From contig CAWIGZ010000008.1 in assembly GCA_963835825.1 (NCBI GenBank), forward strand, positions 124,001 to 188,000: a stretch of 64,000 nt of DNA, written 5' to 3'. This DNA comes from JADGRB01 sp963835825 (GTDB lineage Bacteria; Myxococcota_A; Polyangia; Fen-1088). The notes under the pieces are model-generated. The model did no database searches, was not told the origin of the DNA, and worked only from the letters and a program-made list of their open reading frames with translations. Shown piece after piece: positions 8,323 to 17,514 of the stretch (the stretch's first letter is position 1; every line of letters begins with the position of its first letter). A program made the translations under genes and the position numbers.

Positions 8323-10095
8323 ATGGAACGCAGCCCGCGCTCTTCGCTTCGCAGCCTTTCCTTGGTCCTCGTGCTGCTCGCCGCATCCTGCTCGAAGGCA
8401 GGTGACGGATCGCCCGGAACGGGCGCGGGTGGAGCGGGCGGCGGTGCGGCTGGCACGACCGGCGCGGCCGGCTCCTCCGCCGCGGGGACCACCGGCGCCG
8501 GCGGATCCACCGGTGCGGGTGGAACGACGGGCGCCGGTGGACCGACCGGTGCCGCCGGAGCCCGTGGGACCGGCGGGACCTCCGGTCAGGCAGGCAGCGG
8601 CGCCGGCGGGACGCAAAGCAGCGGCGGAACGGGCGGCACTGCCACGGGCGGCGGCGCCGGCACGTCCTCCGGTGGTGCGGGCGGCGGCTCGGATCCCGGT
8701 GTCGCTCCTTCGGCGATCACCGGGCTCACCATCACGGCCAACCCCAACAGCGTGCTCTCTTGCTTCGTCAACTGGACGACCGACAAGGCAGCCAGCTCGA
8801 CGGTGCAGTTCGGGCAGAGCGCGCTGCAGTGGGAGATCGCCGACCCGACGCTGACCACCACCCACAAGGTGCTGGTGATCGGGATGCACGCGCAGCAGAC
8901 GTACATGATGAAAGCGATCTCCGCCAACAGCGGCGGCTCGGTGAGCGCCACCGGCACGTTCACCAGCGGCACGCTCCCCGCCCAGATCCCCGTCGGTAAC
9001 GTGATGATCAACGACACCACCAAGTCGCAGCCCGGCTGGACGCTGATGAACGTCCAGAAGGGGCAAGGAGACACGCGGGCCCGTTCGGACTATCCGCCGT
9101 ACGCCGTCATGTACGACAGCGACGGCCTCCCGGTCTGGTACTACGTCGACGGAACCAAGCCGGACATCGGCGGCGCCGTGTCGACGCAGCTCACCGACAA
9201 GGGCGTGCTGATGGGCCCGTCGTGGGACGCGAACGCGACGGTCGACGCGGTGGTGCCGATCGAGGTCGACTTCGCCGGCAACACGGTCTGGCAGTGCCCG
9301 GCATCGGTCTGCGGCAACAAGAACTTCACCCACCACGCCTCGAAGCTGTCGAACGGCGACTACATGCTGATCGAGTACGTCACGACCAACGGGCTGCAAA
9401 ATCCCCTCTTCCGCGAGGTGAGCCCGAACAACCAGATCGTCTGGAGCCTGGACTACGCGTCGCTGGTCCCGCCGCCCGCGGGCTCGACCGGAGACTGGTG
9501 CCACGCCAACTCGGTCACCGTCGACATCGCCAAGAACGTCGTCTACGCCAACTGTCGCTGGGCCGGACTGCTGAAGACCACGTACCAGAACCCCACCAGG
9601 CAGTGGCTGCTGCAGGGCTCGTACATCAAGACCAAGCTGGGCGACATCACCTTCAGCCCGTCGACCTCCGCCTTCAGCGACACGCATGACCCGGAGATCC
9701 ACGACGACGGAACGATCTGCTTCTTCGACAACGGCGGCTACGGCAGCGGCGCGGTCGGTGGGACCACGGCCATGTTCCACTCCCGCGCCGTCGAGTACAA
9801 GATCGACGAGACCGCCAAGACGGCGACGCTGGTCTGGGAGTTCCCGGGCAACGCCACCGTGCCCGACGCCTGGTACACCAACAACTGGTACACGCCGTTC
9901 TGGGGCGACGTGGATCGCCTGCCCAACGGCAACCATCTGGTGGCGGCCGGGATCCGCAGCCCCACCGTCGAGAGCCGCGTCTTCGAGGTCACGACCGACC
10001 GTCAGGTGGTCTGGGAGTTCCGCTTCCCGCCCGACTACGGCGTCTACCGCGCCGACCGGATCACGCCGCCGCTGGTTCAGGCGATCAAGCCGTAG
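8323..10095 (+). CDS. arylsulfotransferase (ASST)-like lipoprotein
   Basis: Protein of 590 residues. The ATG at 8323 gives a lipoprotein signal (SLSLVLVLLAASC), followed by ~100 residues of Gly/Thr/Ser linker. The folded part has ASST-family features: a fibronectin-like front (ITGLTITANPNSVLSCFVNW), propeller repeats, and His-containing motifs DWCHANSVTVD and DTHDPEIHDDG, ending in repeated LPNGNHLVAAG-type blades. ASST enzymes move sulfate between phenolic compounds without PAPS. It lies 167 bp downstream of the sulfatase on the same strand, so a shared sulfate-ester role is plausible. Some ASST-like proteins are not enzymes, so activity is an inference. Confidence 0.82.
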   Translation: MERSPRSSLRSLSLVLVLLAASCSKAGDGSPGTGAGGAGGGAAGTTGAAGSSAAGTTGAGGSTGAGGTTGAGGPTGAAGARGTGGTSGQAGSGAGGTQSSGGTGGTATGGGAGTSSGGAGGGSDPGVAPSAITGLTITANPNSVLSCFVNWTTDKAASSTVQFGQSALQWEIADPTLTTTHKVLVIGMHAQQTYMMKAISANSGGSVSATGTFTSGTLPAQIPVGNVMINDTTKSQPGWTLMNVQKGQGDTRARSDYPPYAVMYDSDGLPVWYYVDGTKPDIGGAVSTQLTDKGVLMGPSWDANATVDAVVPIEVDFAGNTVWQCPASVCGNKNFTHHASKLSNGDYMLIEYVTTNGLQNPLFREVSPNNQIVWSLDYASLVPPPAGSTGDWCHANSVTVDIAKNVVYANCRWAGLLKTTYQNPTRQWLLQGSYIKTKLGDITFSPSTSAFSDTHDPEIHDDGTICFFDNGGYGSGAVGGTTAMFHSRAVEYKIDETAKTATLVWEFPGNATVPDAWYTNNWYTPFWGDVDRLPNGNHLVAAGIRSPTVESRVFEVTTDRQVVWEFRFPPDYGVYRADRITPPLVQAIKP

Positions 10096-10357
10096 CGCGC
10101 GATCACCGACGTGGCGCTTCAGTTGCGCCGAGGACGTGCGCCGGCCACGAACAGCTCCGGGTGACGCTCGCCTTCGGAAGGCTGGGAGCTCGACCGATTC
10201 GAGATCGGGCGGCCGCAGATGTCCGACGCCGCCTCGAAAAGCTGAGGGATCGGGTCGCTCGGTGCGGCGATCGACCGGCGTTTGGCGCCGGTTTCGGGCG
10301 GTTGGCCTGGCATCAGACTTGCGTCAGGACCCTCCGTCTCGAACACGAGGGATCCCC

Positions 10358-13300
10358 ATGAAGACATCCATTGGCCGCCAGTTCGTTCATCTCGCCGTCG
10401 TCGCCCTGGCCGGCAACCTGGTCGCGTGCCAGTCGAGCAGTGGCGGCCGCACCCAGACCCGCTCCGTCGGGCAGAGTGCCTTCGTCTCCGCCCCCCCGGC
10501 CGGAATGACCCCCTCGGGTCGAGGCTCGGTGGCAGTGCCGGGCGCCTCCAATTCCGGGGCCGGCCTCGCGTCCGGAGCTGACAGCGCCACGACCGCCACC
10601 CGGACCGTCGAGGAGACCGACCTCTATCGGCTCGAGGGGAACCGGCTCTACTACCTGAACGGCTACCGAGGCCTCATGGTCTTCGACGTCACCGATGTCG
10701 ATCACCCGGCGCTGATTGGCCGGTCGCCGATCTTCGGAACGCCGGTCGACATGATCGTGCGCAACGGGATCGCCATCGTCGTCGTCGCCGACTGGTACGG
10801 CCAGATGGACGACGGGACGCCCTTTCACGGATCGATCGTTCGTGGCCTCGACGCGACCAACCCGGCGAACATCACCGTCCTCGGCGAGGCCAAGCTGGGC
10901 GGCTGGGTGCGGGACGATCGCGTCGTCGGCGACGTCATCTACGCGGTCAGCGAGGACTACGGCTGGGTGTACGGGTGGGACGCGCCGGCCGGCGGCAGCA
11001 CCGCGCCGACGCAGTCGGTGATCGTCTCGTCGGTCAGCTTCGCGGGCAACGTGATCCAGTCGGTCGGCAAGGTGAGCTTCCCCGGGTTCACCGGCGTCTT
11101 CAACGTGACGCCGAACGCGATCATGCTGGCGCACAACGCGCCCGACGTGACCGTCCCGGCCACGCCCGACGGCGGCGCCGCCGGCGCGAAGGGCGTCGTG
11201 GCTGGCGGGGGCACCGGCGTCGTCACCAGCTCGAGCAACCAGACCGAGCTGCTGTACCTGGACATCTCCGATCCCGCTGGCCAGATCGTCCAGCGCGGAT
11301 CGCTCACCGTGGCCGGGCAGGTGCAGGGCTGGGGCGCGGACAACGGCCGCTGGAACCTGGACTTCGCCGACGGGCAGACGGCGCACGTGGTCGGCTGCTC
11401 GGCCGGCCAGTGGGGGTACTGCGACGGCACCGCGGGCTATGTCCTGTCGACCGCCGACTTCTCGAACCCCAACGCACCGGTGCTGGCGTCCCAGCTGGTG
11501 ATCCCGTCGACCGGTTGGAGCGTCGCCGCGCGGTTCGACACCAACCGCCTCTACCTCTCGCCCCAGACGGCCGACTACGGCACCGGGGCCACGGCCACCC
11601 CCTTCCTCGTCTACGATCTGACCGATCCGCGGGCGCCGGCGCTGGCCGGGACGCTGAACATCTCGGGCACCATCTGGAACATCCTGCCCGCGCCGAGCTC
11701 GCGGCTGTTCGCGCTCGGCAGCCAGTACACGAGCACGCCGACCAGCAGCTCGGAGGCGGTCTCGCTGCAGTACCTGGACGTGACCACGCCGTCGGCGCCG
11801 CAGCTGCTCGGGACGTCGACGTTCGGCAGCGGCTGGGCCTGGACGCCGGCGGCCGGGACCTTCAAGGCGTTCACGATGGACGCCACCAAGGGGATGGTCG
11901 TGCTGCCGTTCTCGGGCTGGGACTGGACGAACCAGAGCTACAACAACGGGCTGCAGCTGATCGACTTCACCGCCTCGTCGATCACCACGGGGGGTGCGGC
12001 CCACACGCGCGGCTGGGTCGAGCGCGGCATCTTCGTCAACAACCGCCTGGTCTCGCTGTCGGACCTGTCGCTGGCTGTCGTCGACTACACCAACCACGCG
12101 GCGCCCACGGTGGTCACCGAGCTGACCCTGGCCCGCAACGTCATCACCGCGCAGCCGCAGGGCTCGAACATCGCCGAGATCTCCAGCGACTGGTGGGACA
12201 ACGACGTGACCTGGTCCGAGGTGCGGCTGGTGCCGCTCGCGAATGCCGAGGAGACCACCGACGCCGGCAACGTCCCCACGGTGCGGGTCGACGGCGTCAA
12301 CGCCCAGGTGTTCATGAACGGAAGCTTCGCCTACGTGGTGACGAACGTGCAGATCCCGGCCACCTGCGACAGCACCGGGCGGCCGCTCCCCGCCGGGGCG
12401 ACGCCGTCAGGCACCACCTACGCGTGCAGCGCGCGCGCCGAGCAGGTCCAGGTCGTCGACCTCTCGAACGGCGTCGCGCTGCGCGGGAAGGTCCAGCTCC
12501 CGGTCGACCCGTGGGGCTGGTGGGGATGGGGGTGGGGCGGATGCTACTGGTACGACTGGTGGGGCGGCGCCGAGGTGGTGCAGGTGGACGGCGACGCCCT
12601 GGCCTTCCGTCGCTGGGAGCCGGTCTATGACGCGGCCCGCGGCGGCTACAGCCTGGACAGCAACAGCTCGCTGTGGGTGGTCGACCTGTCGAAGCCCGAC
12701 GCGCCGTCGACGGCGTCGGTCGCCATCGCCGACGACCCGACCGCCTGGTGGGGAAACCTGCAGGTCGCGGGCGGCAACCTCTACGCCGGTCACTATGAAT
12801 GGGTCGACCGCGCGACCGACGGCGGAAGCACCCAGGACTGGACGGTCCGCTACTTCGCCGATCGCGTCGACCTGACCGACCGCGCGCACCCGCGCATCGG
12901 CGCCAAGATCAACATCCCCGGCCTGTTGGTGGGGGGCTCGGACAGCGACTCCAGCCTGCTCTACACCATCGATTACCGCTGGGACTCGAACCTCGCCAAG
13001 GACGACTTCGACGTCGTCCGGGTGCAGGGCTCCCGGGCCACGCTGCTGTCGACGACCACGCTGGACGGCTGGGTGGGGAACACCTTCGTGCGCGGGTCGA
13101 CCGCTTATCTATCGGCGCAGCAGTACGTCGATCCGGCGACCGGTGGGTCGGGTTCGACCGTCGAGCTGCACGCCATCGATCTGACCGATCCGGCGGCGCC
13201 GGTCGATCGGGCGTCGCAGGCCGCCGATGGCTGGGGCTGGCTGCTCGACGTCATGGGCGACCGAGCGGTCGTCATGTCGGGCTGGGGCGCCAACGGCGTC

Positions 13301-13450
13301 GACATCTACCAGCTGATGCCGGGCCAGCCGCCGCAGTTTCGCCAGTTCACCCGCACGCTCGGTTGGTGGCCAAACGGCGTCTCCCGGCAAGGGAGCTCGC
13401 TCTTCCTGGCCAGCGGCTACTGGGGCGTGCAGCGGGTCGAGCTGCAATGA
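10358..13450 (+). CDS. large beta-propeller lipoprotein with a Trp-rich loop
   Basis: Protein of 1030 residues. The ATG at 10358 follows a GAGG and gives a lipoprotein signal (VHLAVVALAGNLVAC). The body consists of repeated propeller blades (GLMVFDVTDVDHPALIG, LLYLDISDPAGQIV, VVDLSKPDAPS), as in secreted beta-propeller/LVIVD families. Residues ~719-737 hold an extreme aromatic patch, WGWWGWGWGGCYWYDWW. No catalytic motif is seen; a binding or scaffold role is likely. It follows the ASST-like gene after 262 bp with no terminator noticed between. Confidence 0.82.
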   Translation: MKTSIGRQFVHLAVVALAGNLVACQSSSGGRTQTRSVGQSAFVSAPPAGMTPSGRGSVAVPGASNSGAGLASGADSATTATRTVEETDLYRLEGNRLYYLNGYRGLMVFDVTDVDHPALIGRSPIFGTPVDMIVRNGIAIVVVADWYGQMDDGTPFHGSIVRGLDATNPANITVLGEAKLGGWVRDDRVVGDVIYAVSEDYGWVYGWDAPAGGSTAPTQSVIVSSVSFAGNVIQSVGKVSFPGFTGVFNVTPNAIMLAHNAPDVTVPATPDGGAAGAKGVVAGGGTGVVTSSSNQTELLYLDISDPAGQIVQRGSLTVAGQVQGWGADNGRWNLDFADGQTAHVVGCSAGQWGYCDGTAGYVLSTADFSNPNAPVLASQLVIPSTGWSVAARFDTNRLYLSPQTADYGTGATATPFLVYDLTDPRAPALAGTLNISGTIWNILPAPSSRLFALGSQYTSTPTSSSEAVSLQYLDVTTPSAPQLLGTSTFGSGWAWTPAAGTFKAFTMDATKGMVVLPFSGWDWTNQSYNNGLQLIDFTASSITTGGAAHTRGWVERGIFVNNRLVSLSDLSLAVVDYTNHAAPTVVTELTLARNVITAQPQGSNIAEISSDWWDNDVTWSEVRLVPLANAEETTDAGNVPTVRVDGVNAQVFMNGSFAYVVTNVQIPATCDSTGRPLPAGATPSGTTYACSARAEQVQVVDLSNGVALRGKVQLPVDPWGWWGWGWGGCYWYDWWGGAEVVQVDGDALAFRRWEPVYDAARGGYSLDSNSSLWVVDLSKPDAPSTASVAIADDPTAWWGNLQVAGGNLYAGHYEWVDRATDGGSTQDWTVRYFADRVDLTDRAHPRIGAKINIPGLLVGGSDSDSSLLYTIDYRWDSNLAKDDFDVVRVQGSRATLLSTTTLDGWVGNTFVRGSTAYLSAQQYVDPATGGSGSTVELHAIDLTDPAAPVDRASQAADGWGWLLDVMGDRAVVMSGWGANGVDIYQLMPGQPPQFRQFTRTLGWWPNGVSRQGSSLFLASGYWGVQRVELQ

Positions 13451-13471
13451 GCGGAGGGCGTCTTGCGACGG

Positions 13472-14038
13472 TCAGCCGCCGCCGTTGCCGCCGGTCCTGA
13501 TTGCGACGCCGAAGAAGCCGCCGGCGCCGCCGGCATCCTGACCGTTGGCCCCGGCACCCGCGACGCCTGTGGCGCCACCGCTGCCGGAACCGCCAACGCC
13601 GCCGGTGCCATGCCCGGAAGCTCCGGCCCCCATGGCGCCGATGAAGCCACCGCTGCCGGAACCGCCAACGCCGCCGGTGCCATGCCCGGAAGCTCCGGCG
13701 CCCATGGTACCGACGAAGCCGCCGCTGCCGGAACCGCCAACGCCGCCGGTGCCATGCCCGGAAGCACCGGCGCCCATGGCACCGACGAAGCCGCCGCTGC
13801 CTGAACCACCGACGCCGCCGCTGCCGGAACCGCCAGCGCCACCGGTGCCATGACCGGAAGCACCGGCGCCCATGGCGCCCCCGGTGCTGGAGCCGCCGCT
13901 GCCAGGAGCTCCGCCCATACTCGAAGCATCGGGGCTCGTGAGCGTCGAGGAGCAGGCGGTGGGCACGATTAGAGCGGCCCCAACGGCGCCCAGCCCCACG
14001 ATCAGGAAACGCTTGCCGGAACCAGCTCGGGTTTTCAC
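13472..14038 (-). CDS. tandem-repeat Gly-rich lipoprotein
   Basis: Protein of 188 residues starting with GTG at 14038, preceded by a strong GAGGAGGA site. The signal (RFLIVGLGAVGAALIVPTAC) is followed almost entirely by a ~24-residue repeat of the form GFVGTMGAGASGHGTGGVGG plus SGSG, about four copies, and a short Gly/Asn tail. No enzymatic domain is present. It is probably an extracellular spacer or adhesin-like surface coat protein. The repeat number is likely to vary between strains. Confidence 0.72.
   Translation of the reverse strand: MKTRAGSGKRFLIVGLGAVGAALIVPTACSSTLTSPDASSMGGAPGSGGSSTGGAMGAGASGHGTGGAGGSGSGGVGGSGSGGFVGAMGAGASGHGTGGVGGSGSGGFVGTMGAGASGHGTGGVGGSGSGGFIGAMGAGASGHGTGGVGGSGSGGATGVAGAGANGQDAGGAGGFFGVAIRTGGNGGG
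13560..13860. repeat. 72-bp tandem repeats inside the Gly-rich lipoprotein gene
   Basis: The marker GA(T/C)GAAGCC recurs at 13640, 13712 and 13784, exactly 72 bp apart, with degenerate copies on both sides. The unit length is a multiple of three, so copy-number change keeps the frame. Confidence 0.88.
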
Positions 14039-14113
14039 CGTCCGTCCTCCTCAGGTCCGAACGTTATCGCAACCGAGCAGCGAAAACCATCGAAGCTTGA
14101 TATTAACTGACTC

Positions 14114-15361
14114 GTGGGTGATCCGATGCGCGACCTGTTCGGCGTTCCCGCGATGGAGCTCTTTGCGGCCAAGGAGCTGGTCGTTCAACACGGGGCGCTC
14201 GATCGGTTCCCTGCGTTCATGCACACCGGCTTAATGAATAGCATCGAGAGCCTCTGCCGTGGGTACGCCGGGCCTCTGCAGGTGGCGAACGGGAGCCCGA
14301 CCCATGGCGTTCAGATCCCCGTGGTGGGCGCGCACGCTTCCGTGCTGCTGCGGCTGGGAATGACCGTCTACTTCACCGAGCTCGATCGGGCCATACCCGT
14401 CTCGAACGCGTGGCTCCGTCACCTGGAAGCAGCGCTCGGGCTCCCGGAGTGTGCCAATCTGTCGGCGTTCGCCAATGCCCCGGGCTCGGGTCTGACGTTG
14501 CATCACGATCGATTCGATCAACTCCTCTTTCAGATCCAAGGCGAGAAGGAGTTCCGATACGCAACCAACGGCTTCGTCGAGAACCCCGACGTTCAGTTCA
14601 GTCCCGGCAGTGCCGCGCCTCCCGATTGGGCGCAAACATACCGGCATGGATTCCCGCTGACCTGCGAGGAAGTCATGGCGCGGGGCCTGACGACCGTCAT
14701 CTTGAAGCCGGGTTCGGCGTTCTTCATGCCTGCGGGAACCTGGCACACGACCGCTGGCCAGGACCGCGAGTCGCTCTCCGTGGTGGTCGTTGTGCGCGCT
14801 CCTTCACGGCTGGCCGTCGTCCTCAATCTGCTTCGCCACTACGCGGGGCAGTCGCCGGAATGGCGTGCCCGCAGCTACGGCGGGTGGGCGGCGGCCGGGC
14901 CGGCGACTGATCTCGAACGACGGAAGTTGGGCGCGCTGATCGCTGACCTGGCCGAGCGCTTGCCCACTCTATCTCCCCGCGACGCCTACGAGGCATGGTG
15001 GAGCGAAGGCTTCACCAACGGCACACAAGGTCAGTACCCAATGAATGCCCGTTTCGACCGTTACGTGCGTCTGCCCAATTCATCCGTTCGTTACGCGGAC
15101 GCTGGAACGTCCGGTATCGATACTTGCATCGTGCGCAGCGGTCCGACCGATCGCCCGCAGGCAGAGACGGTCTTGGCGATCAGCGACGACGTACGTTCCG
15201 TGATCGACTGGGTTCTTCAAACACGCGTGGCCTTTTCAGTCGAAGATGCCTGCAGGGCCTTCGACGCCTGCGCCCGCGACGATCTGGAGAAGTTGTTTGC
15301 CTGGCTGTCCCACGCCGCCCTCATCCGCCCCGTTCCTGCCCGCGAATGGGACTCGCGCTGA
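14114..15361 (+). CDS. JmjC/cupin-4 family 2-oxoglutarate oxygenase
   Basis: Protein of 415 residues. The iron-binding triad typical of ribosomal-oxygenase-like JmjC proteins is visible: His130-x-Asp132 in LTLHHDRFDQLLFQ and His211 in GTWHTT. The downstream helical dimerisation and winged-helix-like regions also fit the family. Such enzymes hydroxylate protein (often ribosomal) or small-molecule substrates using Fe(II) and 2-oxoglutarate. GTG 14114 is the first start; ATG 14126 is an equally possible alternative, and neither has a convincing ribosome site. Neighbours are unrelated and on the opposite strand. Confidence 0.83.
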   Translation: MGDPMRDLFGVPAMELFAAKELVVQHGALDRFPAFMHTGLMNSIESLCRGYAGPLQVANGSPTHGVQIPVVGAHASVLLRLGMTVYFTELDRAIPVSNAWLRHLEAALGLPECANLSAFANAPGSGLTLHHDRFDQLLFQIQGEKEFRYATNGFVENPDVQFSPGSAAPPDWAQTYRHGFPLTCEEVMARGLTTVILKPGSAFFMPAGTWHTTAGQDRESLSVVVVVRAPSRLAVVLNLLRHYAGQSPEWRARSYGGWAAAGPATDLERRKLGALIADLAERLPTLSPRDAYEAWWSEGFTNGTQGQYPMNARFDRYVRLPNSSVRYADAGTSGIDTCIVRSGPTDRPQAETVLAISDDVRSVIDWVLQTRVAFSVEDACRAFDACARDDLEKLFAWLSHAALIRPVPAREWDSR

Positions 15362-15478
15362 CGCGTGTTCGAATCACCTCGGCCGGTGGTCAGATCGGAG
15401 GTCGCGCATCCGGACATCGTCGGACATGCTCGAGCCCGAGCCGATTGCTTTGACGCTGACTTGCGTAGGTACCCGAGC

Positions 15479-17194
15479 TCACTGCGACAGTGAATCGCGG
15501 AGGTGGTCCAGGCGGTCGTTTGCGTCTCGATCACCTTCCCCCCGCGCGATCGCCTTCTCCAGCGCGGGAAGGGCCTCGGCCCCGTAGATGTCGCGGATGG
15601 CCCGGGCGGCGGCGCGACCGGCGACCCGGTGCGTGGCCGCCTTCAGCAAGTCCTCGAGCATCTGCGGATCGCCGCGACCGGTCGGATCGGCGCGGTAGGC
15701 GCGCTGGTACCGCTCGACGGAATCGCTCATCCAGCCGAGCTGCGCATAGGCGTGGGCGATCAGCAGCCAGGGGCGGGGATCGGCTGGATTCTGGCGGGCG
15801 AAGGCGTACGCCGGGCCGAGCGCCCCCTCGTTCAGGCGCGCCCCGTGTGCCATCCTGTCGCGGATCGCCGCGAGAGCTTCGGGCACGGCTTGCTGCCAGG
15901 GATCACGGGCCCGTTGCCCCGGGGCCTCAGCGCTCGCGGGTTTGGTCTGCGGCTGTCCCGCGACCGCCGGGGTCGGCTGCGCGGGCGCACCGACTGGCGT
16001 CGTCGTTTGCGGATTCGGTGCGGGCGCTTGGTCAGCCGCAGGCTTGGCGGTCTCGATCAGCGGGCCACGGTGACGGCGCAGATACGTCACCCCGGTGGTG
16101 ACCGCCGCGGCCAGCACCGCCAGCGCGAGCGCCGTTCCCCACGGGCGCGAGCGCGGCTGGTGCACGCGGTGCGGGCCGGGGACGGGGGGAAGTTGCTTCA
16201 CCGTCGGCGGCTCGCGGACCTCGCGCGCGGCCCGCACGGGTGGAAGCTCCTTCAGCGTCGGAACAGGCTCGGCGCCGTCGGCCGCCGCGCCCGCTCGGGC
16301 GTCGATCGCTTCCAGCGCCGAGAGCATCCACAGCGCCTGCGGGTATCGCCCCGCCGGCTTCTTCGCCAACGCCCGCTCGAGCACCGGCTGCACCAGTCGG
16401 GCGATCGAAAGATCGGGCCGCACCTTGGCCAGCGACGGAACCGGCTGGGAGAGATGCGCCTCCATGACGCCTTCGGGGCTGTCGGCCACGTAAGGAGGCC
16501 GTCCCGCCAGCAGCTCAAACAGGATCACACCCGCCGCGTAGATGTCCGCCCTGGCGTCCACCCGTTCGGCCTTGATCTGCTCGGGCGCCATGTACGCGGG
16601 AGTTCCAAGAACGGCCCCGGCGCGGGGCGGGGTCTCGGCCAGGCTCGGCGAGCTCCCGCCCTCGAGGAACTTCGTCATCCCGAGCTCGAGAAGCCGGACG
16701 TGATCGGCGTGATCGGGTGATGCTCGCAACAAGATGTTGGCGGGCTTCAGATCGCGGTGAGCGATCGCCTGACGGTGGGCGACGGCCAGCCCGCGCAGCG
16801 TCTGGCCGACGATGTCGAGAGCGCGCGCGGGCGACACCGGCCCTTCGGCGACCAGCTCCGCCAGCGTCTTTCCCTGCAGCAGCTCCATCACCAGGTAAGG
16901 CACGCCGCCGTCGATCCCAAAGTCGGTGACCGGGACGAGGTTGGGGTGCGCCAGCGCAGAGAGCGCCCGCGCCTCGCGCTCGAAACCGCGACGCCACTCG
17001 GGCGACGCGGCCGCGCCCTGCGACAGCACCTTGATCGCCACCGGGCGATCGAGCTGTACCTGCCGGCCCTGGTAGAGCACACCGCCGCCGCTGTCGCTCA
17101 GCAGCGCCAGCACGTCATAGCGTCCGCCCAGGGTCCGACCGATGAACGGATCAGGCACGGAGGCCGAGTCTACGCCCACGAACCGCCACAACAT
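15479..17194 (-). CDS. Hanks-type Ser/Thr kinase with altered DFG motif, one TM helix
   Basis: Protein of 571 residues. Residues ~27-290 form the kinase domain: Lys55 in VAIKVL, catalytic loop HRDLKPAN (Asp148), APE segment GTPAYMAPEQ and ADIYAAGVILFELLAG. Two key elements deviate. The Gly-rich loop reads LSDSGGGVLY, and the Mg-binding DFG is ELG (residues 170-172). It may therefore be weakly active or a pseudokinase. A Pro-rich linker, one TM helix (ALALAVLAAAVTTGVTYL) and a TPR-like C-terminal region (PWLLIAHAYAQLGW) follow, presumably periplasmic. ATG 17194 is used; a GTG before PDPFIGRTL is possible. Confidence 0.88.
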   Translation of the reverse strand: MLWRFVGVDSASVPDPFIGRTLGGRYDVLALLSDSGGGVLYQGRQVQLDRPVAIKVLSQGAAASPEWRRGFEREARALSALAHPNLVPVTDFGIDGGVPYLVMELLQGKTLAELVAEGPVSPARALDIVGQTLRGLAVAHRQAIAHRDLKPANILLRASPDHADHVRLLELGMTKFLEGGSSPSLAETPPRAGAVLGTPAYMAPEQIKAERVDARADIYAAGVILFELLAGRPPYVADSPEGVMEAHLSQPVPSLAKVRPDLSIARLVQPVLERALAKKPAGRYPQALWMLSALEAIDARAGAAADGAEPVPTLKELPPVRAAREVREPPTVKQLPPVPGPHRVHQPRSRPWGTALALAVLAAAVTTGVTYLRRHRGPLIETAKPAADQAPAPNPQTTTPVGAPAQPTPAVAGQPQTKPASAEAPGQRARDPWQQAVPEALAAIRDRMAHGARLNEGALGPAYAFARQNPADPRPWLLIAHAYAQLGWMSDSVERYQRAYRADPTGRGDPQMLEDLLKAATHRVAGRAAARAIRDIYGAEALPALEKAIARGEGDRDANDRLDHLRDSLSQ

Positions 17195-17340
17195 ATCCCG
17201 GAACCGCCGCCGGGAATCGATCGGCGTCGCGACGTTGCGTCGCTCGGCCTTCGTCTCGAGGTGCGCGTTCGTGGGGCTCGTCTCGGTCTTGCGCCGTCCG
17301 CGTGGGATCCCAGCTTTCGGTGAGCGGAGGAGGTGATCAG

Positions 17341-17480
17341 ATGGACGTAAAGGCGATGGGTATGGGAATGGCGAAGGAGGCGAAGGTGACCGTCGAGGGG
17401 CTCACCGGCCTCTTCCGAACGTTGGCGAAAGAGCATGGCCACAACGCGGCGGCGAGCGCCAGCCTCCTTGGCGCGGGACC
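17341..17480 (+). pseudogene. N-terminal remnant, possibly of a hemerythrin (HHE) domain protein
   Basis: A very good ribosome site (GGAGGAGG at 17326-17333) precedes ATG 17341. The product begins MDVKAMGMGMAKEAKVTVEG and continues LTGLFRTLAKEHGHNA, which resembles the first helix of hemerythrin-like domains up to the first His. After about residue 45 the frame runs on antisense to the next gene and matches nothing. The metal-binding helices are absent, so I read it as a truncated remnant. The family assignment rests on a short stretch. Confidence 0.35.
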
Positions 17481-17514
17481 TGCGGTCGCCGGCCGTCGAG
17501 CGATCGCTCGCGCT

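Noticed and set aside
10313..12097. 594-codon minus-strand open frame opposite the beta-propeller gene
   Set aside because: Compositional shadow; the + strand product has repeated blades and a lipoprotein signal.
13560..13860. Non-coding tandem repeat or CRISPR
   Set aside because: The 72-bp period is in frame with a lipoprotein that has a GTG start and strong ribosome site.
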